Assembly (NCBI RefSeq): GCF_036014175.1
Contig: NZ_CP107917.1
Location: 7,626,001-7,690,000, forward strand
DNA from: Streptomyces sp. NBC_00443
GTDB lineage: Bacteria > Actinomycetota > Actinomycetes > Streptomycetales > Streptomycetaceae
Direction of reading: 5' to 3'
Length of the DNA stretch: 64,000 nucleotides
Part shown: piece after piece, positions 33,730 to 41,900 of the stretch
How positions within the stretch are numbered: position 1 is the stretch's first letter
Layout of the letters: each line of letters opens with the position of its first letter
Program-made: the position numbers and the translations under genes
Notes under the pieces: generated by a model
Seen by the model: only the letters and a program-made list of their open reading frames with translations
Databases searched by the model: none
Told to the model about the DNA's origin: nothing

Positions 33730-34779
33730 GTGATCACCACATCGGGCCTGACCAAGGTCTATCGCTCGCGCGGCCGTGAGGTCACCGCCCTCGACGGCGT
33801 CGACCTGCACGTCCGCGAAGGCGAGGTCTACGGCGTCATCGGCCAGTCCGGCGCCGGCAAGTCCTCCCTCATCCGCTGCATCAACCTGCTGGAGCGCCCC
33901 ACCGCCGGCACGGTGTCCGTCGCCGGGCAGGACCTCACGGCCCTGGCGGGACGCGGTCCCCGGGCCGGCCGGGAGCTGCGCCGCGCGCGCAGCCGTATCG
34001 GCATGGTCTTCCAGCACTTCAACCTGCTGTCCTCGCGGACGGTCCAGGACAACGTCGAGCTGCCGCTCGAAATCCTCGGCACGTCCGGCAGGGACCGCTC
34101 CCGCAAGGCAGTCGAACTGCTCGACCTGGTGGGCCTCGCGGACAAGGCCAAGGCCTACCCGGCCCAGCTCTCCGGCGGCCAGAAGCAGCGCGTCGGCATC
34201 GCCCGCGCCCTGGCCGGCGACCCCAAGGTGCTCCTTTCCGACGAGGCCACCAGCGCCCTCGACCCGGAGACCACCCGCTCCATCCTCCAGCTGCTGCGCG
34301 ACCTGAACCGGCAGCTGGGCCTGACCGTCCTGCTCATCACCCACGAGATGGACGTCGTGAAGTCGATCTGCGACTCGGCCGCGCTCATGGAGAACGGCCG
34401 CGTCGTGGAGTCCGGCACGGTCAGCGAGCTGCTCGCGACCCCCGGCTCCGAACTGGCCTCCGCGCTCTTCCCGGTGGGCGGCGAGGCATCCGCCGACGAC
34501 CGCACCGTCGTCGACGTGACCTTCCAGGGCGAGGCCGCCACCCAGCCGGTCATCTCGCAGCTCTCGCGCACCTACAACATCGACATCTCGATCCTCGGCG
34601 CCGCCATCGACACCGTCGGCGGTCTCCAGGTCGGCCGGATGCGCATCGAGCTGCCCGGCCGCTACGAGGACAACGTCGTGCCGATCGGCTTCCTGCGCGA
34701 ACAGGGCCTGCAGATCGACGTCATCGGCCAAGAGGCCCGGGAGCCCGTCTCCGCGCTGGTGAAGGAAGGTGCCAAGTGA
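33730..34779 (+). CDS. metN: methionine ABC transporter ATP-binding protein
   Basis: The 349-aa ATPase energises methionine uptake. Walker A 'GVIGQSGAGKSSLIRC', Q-loop 'MVFQHFNLLSSRTV', signature 'LSGGQKQRVGIARAL', Walker B 'KVLLSDEATSALDPET' and the H-loop 'ITHEMDV' are intact. A C-terminal NIL (ACT-like) regulatory domain from ~270 ('VDVTFQGEAATQPVISQLSR') binds methionine and inhibits transport in the family. GTG 33730 (VITTSGLTK) is chosen because alignment to family members begins there; upstream in-frame residues look non-coding. The stop overlaps the metI GTG. Confidence 0.93.
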   Translation: MITTSGLTKVYRSRGREVTALDGVDLHVREGEVYGVIGQSGAGKSSLIRCINLLERPTAGTVSVAGQDLTALAGRGPRAGRELRRARSRIGMVFQHFNLLSSRTVQDNVELPLEILGTSGRDRSRKAVELLDLVGLADKAKAYPAQLSGGQKQRVGIARALAGDPKVLLSDEATSALDPETTRSILQLLRDLNRQLGLTVLLITHEMDVVKSICDSAALMENGRVVESGTVSELLATPGSELASALFPVGGEASADDRTVVDVTFQGEAATQPVISQLSRTYNIDISILGAAIDTVGGLQVGRMRIELPGRYEDNVVPIGFLREQGLQIDVIGQEAREPVSALVKEGAK

Positions 34780-35501
34780 CCTGGTCCGAGATGCAGCCCC
34801 TGCTGGAGCAGGCGTGTTGGGACACCCTCTACATGGTCGGCTGGTCCACCCTCATTGCGGTCGTCGGCGGCCTCCCGCTCGGCATCCTCCTCGTCCTCAC
34901 CGACAAGGGCGGCCTGCTGCAGAACATCGTCGCCAACAAGGTCATCGGGCAGATCGTGAACGTCGCCCGCTCGATGCCGTTCATCATCCTGATGGTCGCG
35001 CTGATGGGCTTCACCCGCTCGATCACCGGCACGACCATCGGCCGCGAGGCCGCCATCGTGCCGCTCGCGATCGGCGCGATCCCCTTCTTCGCCCGCCTGG
35101 TTGAGACGGCTGTCCGCGAAGTGGACGGCGGGCTCGTCGAGGCCGTGCAGTCGATGGGCGGCAACAGCTGGACCGTCGTACGCAAGGTCCTCGTACCCGA
35201 GTCCCTGCCCTCGCTGATCGCCAGCACCACGACCACGATCGTCGCCCTCATCGGCTACTCCGCCATGGCCGGCACGGTCGGCGCCGGCGGCCTCGGCGAC
35301 ATCGCCATCCGCTACGGCTACCAGCGCTTCGAGACCGAACTGATGTGGCTGACCGTCGCGGTCCTCGCCGTCGTCATCTCCCTCATCCAGTTCGCCGGCG
35401 ACTACGCGGCCCGGTCCCTGCACCGCCGAGCCGGACGCTCGGGCCCGGGACCGAAACTGCGCCTGCTGAAAGCGTCCACGGCGACGACCAAGACCGTCTG
35501 A
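34776..35501 (+). CDS. metI: methionine ABC transporter permease
   Basis: This 241-aa permease has five or six membrane helices. 'QACWDTLYMVGWSTLIAVVG' starts the first helix, 'NVARSMPFIILMVALMGFTR' is the MetI signature, and the coupling EAA-type loop reads 'LVEAVQSMGGNSWTVVRKVL'. Family-typical 'AMAGTVGAGGLGDIAIRYGY' follows. The GTG start overlaps the metN TGA, showing translational coupling. The C-terminal tail is basic and rich in Gly/Pro, likely cytosolic. Confidence 0.94.
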   Translation: MTWSEMQPLLEQACWDTLYMVGWSTLIAVVGGLPLGILLVLTDKGGLLQNIVANKVIGQIVNVARSMPFIILMVALMGFTRSITGTTIGREAAIVPLAIGAIPFFARLVETAVREVDGGLVEAVQSMGGNSWTVVRKVLVPESLPSLIASTTTTIVALIGYSAMAGTVGAGGLGDIAIRYGYQRFETELMWLTVAVLAVVISLIQFAGDYAARSLHRRAGRSGPGPKLRLLKASTATTKTV

Positions 35502-35577
35502 ACCGACCCGGGCGCAACCCCAGAACTCCCCGAACACCCATGTCGGGGTCGCACCACCCCTAGGAAAGGCACTTTTC

Positions 35578-36411
35578 GTGCGTAACACCGCCAAGATCAC
35601 CACTGCTGTCCTCGCCGCCGGAGCCCTCACCCTCGGACTCTCCGCCTGCGGCTCGGACAAGGACTCCGGCTCCGACGCGAGCGCCCCGCTGAAGGTCGCC
35701 GCCACGCCGACCCCGCAGGGCGAGATCCTCACCTACATCAAGGACAACCTCGCGAAGAAGGCAGGCCTCGAGCTCGAGGTCCGGGAGTTCACCGACTACG
35801 TGACGCCGAACACGGCCGTCCAGCAGGGTGAGGTCGACGCCAACTACTTCCAGCACCAGCCGTACCTGGACGACTTCAACAAGAAGAACGGCACCGACAT
35901 AGCCGCCGTGCCGGGCGCCACCGTGCACCTGGAGCCGCTCGGCGTGTACTCCCAGGGCGTCAAGAAGCTCACGGACCTCAAGAAGGGCGCCACGGTCGCC
36001 CTGCCGAACGACACCACCAACGAGGCCCGCGCGCTCAAGCTCCTCGAAGCGAACGGCGTCATCAAGCTGAAGGCCGGCGTCGGCTACGACGCGACCCCCA
36101 AGGATGTCGCCTCGAACCCCAAGGGCCTGAACTTCAAGGAGCTGGAGGCGGCCCAGCTGCCGCGCTCCCTCGGCGACGTCGACGCCGCCGTCATCAACGG
36201 CAACTACGCGCTGGAGGCCGACCTCAGCCCGGCCGAGGACGCCATCGCCGCCGAGTCGCCCAAGGACAACCCGTACGGGAACTTCCTCGCCGTGAAGAAG
36301 GGCAACGAGGACGACCCGCGCGTGCAGAAGCTCGCGAAGCTGCTGACCTCGCCCGAGGTGAAGAAGTTCATCGAGAACAAGTACCAAGGCGCTGTCGTCG
36401 CCGCCTTCTGA
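35578..36411 (+). CDS. metQ: methionine-binding lipoprotein (MetQ/NlpA family)
   Basis: This 277-aa extracellular lipoprotein hands methionine to MetI. The signal ends in the lipobox 'LGLSAC' (Cys ~24). The mature part shows the NlpA pattern: 'PLKVAATPTPQGEILTYIKD', 'ELEVREFTDYVTPNTAVQQG', 'VDANYFQHQPYLDDFNK', 'LPNDTTNEARALKLLEANG' and 'DVDAAVINGNYALEADL'. GTG 35578 has AGGAAAGG upstream. It is the third gene of metNIQ, 76 bp after metI, and a strong terminator follows. Confidence 0.94.
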   Translation: MRNTAKITTAVLAAGALTLGLSACGSDKDSGSDASAPLKVAATPTPQGEILTYIKDNLAKKAGLELEVREFTDYVTPNTAVQQGEVDANYFQHQPYLDDFNKKNGTDIAAVPGATVHLEPLGVYSQGVKKLTDLKKGATVALPNDTTNEARALKLLEANGVIKLKAGVGYDATPKDVASNPKGLNFKELEAAQLPRSLGDVDAAVINGNYALEADLSPAEDAIAAESPKDNPYGNFLAVKKGNEDDPRVQKLAKLLTSPEVKKFIENKYQGAVVAAF

Positions 36412-36437
36412 CGGGGCGTATACGGCGTATCGCCACG

Positions 36438-36474
36438 CACGGGGTCCACTCCTTCACTTGGGGTGGACCCCGTG
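36438..36474 (+). terminator. terminator of the metNIQ operon
   Basis: A perfect 12-bp inverted repeat CACGGGGTCCAC (36438-36449) with GTGGACCCCGTG (36463-36474) and a 13-nt loop lies 27 bp after the metQ stop. Confidence 0.85.
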
Positions 36475-36553
36475 GTGCAGTTCAGTGCTTTCATGCTGCA
36501 TGCTGGGCAGTTCAGCAGGCACTGAAGGTTTTCCGAAGGTTACGGAGTGGCGC

Positions 36554-37186
36554 ATGACTAGCACCTTCCCCAACATCTCCATCAGCACGGAGCGGTTGGT
36601 GCTGCGTCCCTTCGAAGACCAGGACATCCAGTCGTTGGCCGAGATGATGAACGACGAACTGGTCACCGCCTGGACCTCCGCGCCGCAGCCCTACACCGAG
36701 GCCGACGCCCACGCCTGGATCACCGAACTCGCCCCCGCCGAACGCACCGAGGGACGCGGCATCGTCTTCGCCGTCACCGAGTTCCTCACCCAGCGTCTCG
36801 TCGGCGTCGTGCGCCTGCAGAACTCCGACTGGCGTGTCCGCTCCAGCGAGATCTCCTACGTCGTCGCGCCCTGGGCGCGCGGCGAGGGCTACGCCTGCGA
36901 AGCGGCCCTGGCCACCGCGCAGTGGCTCTTCCACGACCAGAAGTTCGAACGGCTGGAACTGCGCACCCCCGCCGACAACACCGCCTCCCAGCAGGTGGCG
37001 CAGAAGATCGGCTGCATCAGCGAGGGCGTACTGCGCGGCGCCTGGATAGCGCGCGCCAGGACCGACAGCGGCGAGTGGATCGACGTCCGCACGGACCTCA
37101 TCGTCTGGAGCCTGCTGCCCGAGGACCTGGAAGGCGTCGGCGATCAGCCGGCCGACGGCTTCACCTCGTTCGGTGACTGGAACTGA
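36554..37186 (+). CDS. GNAT acetyltransferase, RimJ/RimL type
   Basis: This 210-aa protein begins 'ISTERLVLRPFEDQDIQSLA', the RimJ/RimL hallmark. The acetyl-CoA site is 'SYVVAPWARGEGYACEAALA' (ARGEGYA), followed by 'RLELRTPADNTASQQVAQKI' and 'GCISEGVLRGAW'. Such enzymes acetylate protein N-termini, antibiotics or small amines; the substrate is not readable. ATG 36554 has GGAG upstream; longer in-frame starts run through the metQ terminator and were rejected. Confidence 0.88.
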   Translation: MTSTFPNISISTERLVLRPFEDQDIQSLAEMMNDELVTAWTSAPQPYTEADAHAWITELAPAERTEGRGIVFAVTEFLTQRLVGVVRLQNSDWRVRSSEISYVVAPWARGEGYACEAALATAQWLFHDQKFERLELRTPADNTASQQVAQKIGCISEGVLRGAWIARARTDSGEWIDVRTDLIVWSLLPEDLEGVGDQPADGFTSFGDWN

Positions 37187-37301
37187 CGGGTAGCGAACCC
37201 ACGGGCGCCCGGGGTGCCCGCGCGGCGACCAGGTACCCTCACGGAGCCTGCCCCTCGGGCTGCCCGACGACGACCTGCGCAAACCCTGGAGAGAGACGAC
37301 G

Positions 37302-38519
37302 ATGGCCGACCGGGTCACGGTGATCGGCTGGGACGGCTCGCCGCTGACCGCCGCGGCACGCTCCGCCCTCGGTGCCGCCACGCTGGTGGCCGGTGCCGCC
37401 CACCACCTGGCGCTCCCCGAGGTGCCGCCCGCCGCAGAGCGCATCCGCCTCGGCAGCGTCGCCCTCGCCGCCCGCCGGATCGCCGGCCACCGCGGCACCG
37501 CGGTCGTGATCGCCGACGGCGACCCCGGCTTCTTCGGAGTCGTACGGACCCTGCGCGCGCCCGAGTTCGGCCTGGAGGTCGAGGTCGTCCCCGCCGTCTC
37601 CTCCGTCGCCGCCGCCTTCGCCCGGGCCGGTATGCCCTGGGACGACGCACAGGTGGTCGTCGCACACCCCCGCACCCTGCGCCGCGCGGTCAATGTGTGC
37701 CGCGCCCACACCAAGGTCGCCGTTCTCACCTCACCCGGCGCGGGCCCCGCCGAACTCGGCCTCCTCCTCGAAGGCGTCCACCGCACCTTCGTCATCTGCG
37801 AGGAGCTGGGCACCGACCGCGAGCAGGTCACCGTCGTCACCTCGGACAAGGCCGCCGACCACACCTGGCGCGACCCGAACGTCGTGATCGTCATCGGCGG
37901 CAAGGTGGCCGCCGCGGAGGGCGGGGGGTGGATCGCCGGCCGCGACCCCTCTGCCGCGCCGCGCGGCTGGACGCTCCCCGCCGAGGCCTACGGCGGTCTC
38001 ATGGGCGAAGGCGAGCTGGAGCCGCTCCGCTCGGCCCAACTCGTCCGGCTCGGCCCCCGCGTCGGCGATCTCGTGTGGGACATCGGCTGCGGCAGCGGTG
38101 CCTTCGCCGCCGAGGCGGCCCGGGCCGGCGCCGCCGTCATCGCCGTCGACCGCGACCCGCGCGCCTGCGAGCGCACCGAGGCCAACGCCCGCGGCTTCGG
38201 GATCCAGCTCCAGGTCGTCCACGGCAGGGCCCCGCACGTGCTGGAGAACCTCCCCGAACCTGACGTCGTCCGCATCGGAGGCGGGGGAGCGGCCGTAGTC
38301 TCCGCAGTCGCCGACCGGCGCCCGCAGCGCATCGTCACCCACGCCGCCACCCGCGACGAAGCCGAACTCATCGGCCGCGACCTCACCCAACACGGCTACG
38401 ACGTGGAGTGCGCCCTCCTGCAGTCCGTACAACTCGACACGCGTGCCTGGACGGAGCGGGAGCGGACGGTCATCTTCCTACTCAGCGGAGATCTGGGGCG
38501 GCGCGAAGCGCCTCGTTGA
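37302..38519 (+). CDS. cobL: precorrin-6Y C5,15-methyltransferase (decarboxylating), CbiE-CbiT fusion
   Basis: This 405-aa bifunctional cobalamin-pathway enzyme methylates C5 and C15 of the corrin ring and decarboxylates the acetate side chain. The N-terminal CbiE (tetrapyrrole methylase) domain (~1-205) has 'RVTVIGWDGSPLTAAARSAL', 'VIADGDPGFFGVVRTL' and 'VVPAVSSVAAAFARAGMPWD'. The CbiT domain (~215-405) has the SAM motif 'VWDIGCGSGAFAAEAARAG' and 'VIAVDRDPRACERTEANAR'. ATG 37302 is well placed. It stands alone, 418 bp before bluB-cobT in the same direction. Confidence 0.93.
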   Translation: MADRVTVIGWDGSPLTAAARSALGAATLVAGAAHHLALPEVPPAAERIRLGSVALAARRIAGHRGTAVVIADGDPGFFGVVRTLRAPEFGLEVEVVPAVSSVAAAFARAGMPWDDAQVVVAHPRTLRRAVNVCRAHTKVAVLTSPGAGPAELGLLLEGVHRTFVICEELGTDREQVTVVTSDKAADHTWRDPNVVIVIGGKVAAAEGGGWIAGRDPSAAPRGWTLPAEAYGGLMGEGELEPLRSAQLVRLGPRVGDLVWDIGCGSGAFAAEAARAGAAVIAVDRDPRACERTEANARGFGIQLQVVHGRAPHVLENLPEPDVVRIGGGGAAVVSAVADRRPQRIVTHAATRDEAELIGRDLTQHGYDVECALLQSVQLDTRAWTERERTVIFLLSGDLGRREAPR

Positions 38520-38599
38520 GGGGTGGTGGTCGGGCGACGGGCGGGCACCGACCGACCGCACAGTGTAATCGCGTAGGCCTCCCCGTGATCCGGTTGTCG

Positions 38600-38643
38600 T
38601 ACCGCGCGCGGTAGGCTGGCCGATCGTTGTACCGCACTCGGTC
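38600..38643 (+). promoter_or_regulatory. palindrome repeated at 30-bp spacing upstream of bluB-cobT
   Basis: TACCGCGCGCGGTA (38600-38613) is a perfect 14-bp palindrome. An imperfect copy, TACCGCACTCGGTC, follows at 38630-38643. Two such sites at a 30-bp phase in a 417-bp intergenic region look like operator sites for an unidentified regulator. No B12-riboswitch consensus is visible in this region. Confidence 0.4.
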
Positions 38644-38790
38644 GCCCGGCACTTCGTCGGTCAATGTCCGGAAAAACGCTCCCCATTTGGGGTGGGTGTG
38701 GTACGGCGAAACCGGAGGACGCGCAACGTGGCGCAGTCCACAGCGGCCTGTCGCGGATCAACCTGTCGCGACGGACGAACGGCCACGACA

Positions 38791-38916
38791 ATGCCACTCA
38801 ATGGCTTTGTCGCCTTTTTTGGGCGGGTCGTTCGTGCCGCTGGGCACGCACGCTCGTTCTTCTCTACGGGGGCGGTCGGTGCGCCGTCCCCGGTGAGCTG
38901 GTCGTGGAAGCACTAA
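38791..38916 (+). CDS. possible 41-aa upstream ORF before bluB-cobT
   Basis: ATG 38791 (MPLNGFVAFFGRVVRAAG) to TAA 38916 ends 20 bp before the bluB-cobT ATG. The product has a short hydrophobic start and a basic middle, without any recognised domain. No good ribosome-binding site is present, and I see no independent proof of coding; it could be a leader peptide or chance. The rest of the 38520-38936 stretch holds only the palindromes described separately. Confidence 0.22.
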   Translation: MPLNGFVAFFGRVVRAAGHARSFFSTGAVGAPSPVSWSWKH

Positions 38917-38936
38917 CCGATGGGCGAGGGGTACGC

Positions 38937-41900
38937 ATGACCGACACCGGCCAGGTTCCGGGCGAGGGACTGCCGGAGAGCGCAGGCATGGTGGAGCAGC
39001 CGGGCGCCCCCGCGGCGCACGGTACGTACACCTACCTCTCCGAGACCACCGCCGAGGACGAAGACCTGCTGCTGCCCGGATCCCAGGGCGCCTGGGGCAC
39101 CGAGGTCGTCCCGCCCGCGCCGGAGCCGGTCCTCGAGGCCCTGCACGAGCCGGGCGCGCACGAGATGTCCGGCCGCGACAGCGGTTCGGTCGACCTCAGT
39201 GCCGTCCGTCTGCCGGCCCCGTCGGCGCCGATTCCGCCGATCACCCCGCGCCGCCCCCTGCACCTGGGTCCGCCCATCCCCGACGCCTCCGCCAGCCCGG
39301 TCCGCTCCCTCGCCGACCGCGGCGCCGTCGGCGCCCCCGCCCGCCAGCCCGGCCCCGAGTACCTGGACGTCCCGCAGCACCACGAGGCGTCGGCCCCCCA
39401 GCCGGCGGCCGCCTGGGGTACGCCCGGCCAGGCCGCCGTGCAGGTGATCGCCGAGGCACCGACTGCCGAAACGGTTGTTCCGAACGGACAGCAGGTGGCC
39501 ACGGACGGCAGCGCCGAGGCGGGTGCCGTTCAAGACGCCGAGGCCGACGCGCCTGATCCGCAGGAGGCGGCGTACGGCGCCCAGAAGCCGGCGGGTGACG
39601 ATGCCGCGTCGGCTGCCGGGGCGGTACACGGCCAGGGCGCCGGTGAGGCGCCGGTGGCCGCGTTCGCCCCTGGGGCCGATGAGCTCGCGGTGGCTCCTGC
39701 TCCCGAGGCCGACCAGGCTGTGGGCGTGGATTCGGACGCCGGTGAGGCTGTGGTGGACGGGGCCGATCCCGGTGCCGCCGAGGTCGCAGCTCCGGCGGTT
39801 GCGGTGGATGTCCCTGCCGGGGATGTCCCGATGAGCGAGGTCGACTCGGGTGCCGGGCAGGCGCCGGGGGACCTGGCTGCCGATGCGGCCTTTGACGGGG
39901 CCGCGCAGGTTGCCGCTGCGACCGCTGCTGACGCCGGACACGGTTCCGAGATGCCCGCGGCTGAGGCCGCGCCGCTTCCGGAGCAGACGGCTCCTGAAGC
40001 CACACAGCTCCCTGAGCAGACGGATCCCGGAGCCGCGCCGCTCCCTGAGCAGGCGGTGCACGAGGTCGCGCCGCTCCCTGAGCAGACGGTCCCTGAGGCC
40101 GCGCCGCTCCCTGAGCAGACGGTCCCTGAGGCCTCGCCGCTTACCGAGCAGACGGTCCCTGAAGCCGCGCCGCTTCCCGAGCACGCCGTCCCTGAGGCTG
40201 CGCCGCTCCCCGAGGCGCCGGCTCCCGAGGGCACCCCGGTCGCCGACGCCCCTGCCCCTGAAGCTGGGCAGGTCCCTGACGCCCCCGCTCCGGAAGCCGC
40301 CCCGCTTCTCGACGCTCCCGCGCCCGAGGCCCCCGTGCATGTCGCCGAGCCGGCAGCGCCCGAGGCGGCCCAGTTCCCGGACGCCCCCCAAGCTCCTCAA
40401 GCCCCCCACGTCTCTGCCCCGGCTGCCCCCCAGCCGACCCCTGAGGCCGCCCCGGCCCCGGTCGCTCTCGACGCGGCGCAGGGAGCCGAGCTCGCGGAGG
40501 CCGGGAACCTCGCGCCGATGGTGCAGCCGGGAGACGCCGTCACCGTGCCCACCGACGACGCCTCCGCGACCGTAATCTCCGAACCGGCCCCGGAACTCGC
40601 GGACGCCGAGCAGGCCTACCAGCAGCAGTCGCCGCAGCACGCCGCTCTGCCGGACGCCGAAGCCGAAGCGCAGGCCGTGGCCGTGAGCGCGCCGGCCGAC
40701 GACGCGGAGGCCCCGCTGGCGGACCCGTCGGCAGTCGTTGCCCCGGTGGCCCAGTTCCCGGACGCCCAGGCCCCGGACGTCACCGCCGAGCCCGCCGTGG
40801 CCCCCCAGCCTCTCGCCGCAGTCGCCGCCGATGCCGCCGCCCCGCAACCGGCCGCGGCCCAGCCCGCCCCGGCCGAGGCTCCCGAGCTCTTCGTCGCCGA
40901 GCCCGCCGGCCCGCAGCTCCGGTCCCCGGCCGCCTTGCCCGCGCAGGCCCCGGCACTCGCACCCGTGGAGCCCACGGAGCCCGTGGCGCCCGGTGAGGCC
41001 GACGCCCCGGCCTTCGTCCCTACCGGTTTCGCCCAGGAGCCCGCGCCGGACCAGCCGCTGGGCCAGTTCGTCCCCGTCGAGGGATCCGTGCCCACCACCC
41101 CGCACCTCGCCCCGACCCCGCCGCAGCCGCTCGTCCTCCCCATGGAGGAGGCACCGGCTCCCGTCGCCGCGGTTCCGGCACCTCGCGACGGCGGCCCCGA
41201 ACTCGTACAGCACGCGGAGGACCTGGACACCCGGGCCGCCGACCAGGAAGACCCCGGAGAAGAGAGCACGGCGCCCGTGGAAGAAGCACCGCAGCCCACC
41301 GGCCCGGCCGCGCCCGCCTACGACGACGCCGAACGCGAGGCCGTCCTCAAGGTCATGCGCGAGCGGCGCGACATCCGCAACGGCTTCCGCAGCGACCCCA
41401 TCCCGCACGAGGTCCTGCTCCGCGTCCTGGAGGCCGCCCACACCGCGCCCTCCGTCGGGCACTCCCAGCCCTGGGACTTCGTCGTCATCCGCTCGTCGGA
41501 CACCCGGCGCACCATGCACGAGCTGGCGATGCGGCAGCGCGAGGCGTACGCCAAGTCCCTCCCCAAGGGCCGCGCGAAGCAGTTCAAGGAACTGAAGATC
41601 GAGGCCATCCTCGACACCCCGGTGAACATCGTCGTCACCGCCGACCCGACCCGCGGTGGCCGCCACACCCTCGGCCGGCACACCCAGCCGCAGATGGCGC
41701 CGTACTCCGCCGCGCTCGCGGTCGAGAACCTCTGGCTCGCCGCCCGCGCCGAGGGCCTCGGTGTCGGCTGGGTCAGCTTCTTCGACGAGCGCGAGATGGT
41801 CCGCGCCCTCGGCCTGCCCGACCACCTGGAGGTCATCGCCTACCTGTGCGTCGGATACGTCGACGAGTTCCCGGACGAGCCCGAGCTGCTGCAGGCCGGC

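Noticed and set aside
38664..38936. 91-residue N-terminal extension of bluB-cobT
   Set aside because: The frame is open, but the residues look non-coding, a GAGGGG site precedes ATG 38937, and the extension overlaps the promoter region.
38520..38936. cobalamin riboswitch upstream of bluB-cobT
   Set aside because: No B12-box consensus (GCCACTG-type) is apparent on the plus strand; a covariance-model search would settle it.
39965..40215. CRISPR-like array of 30-bp repeats
   Set aside because: The units are contiguous without spacers, imperfect, and encode in-frame ten-residue repeats.
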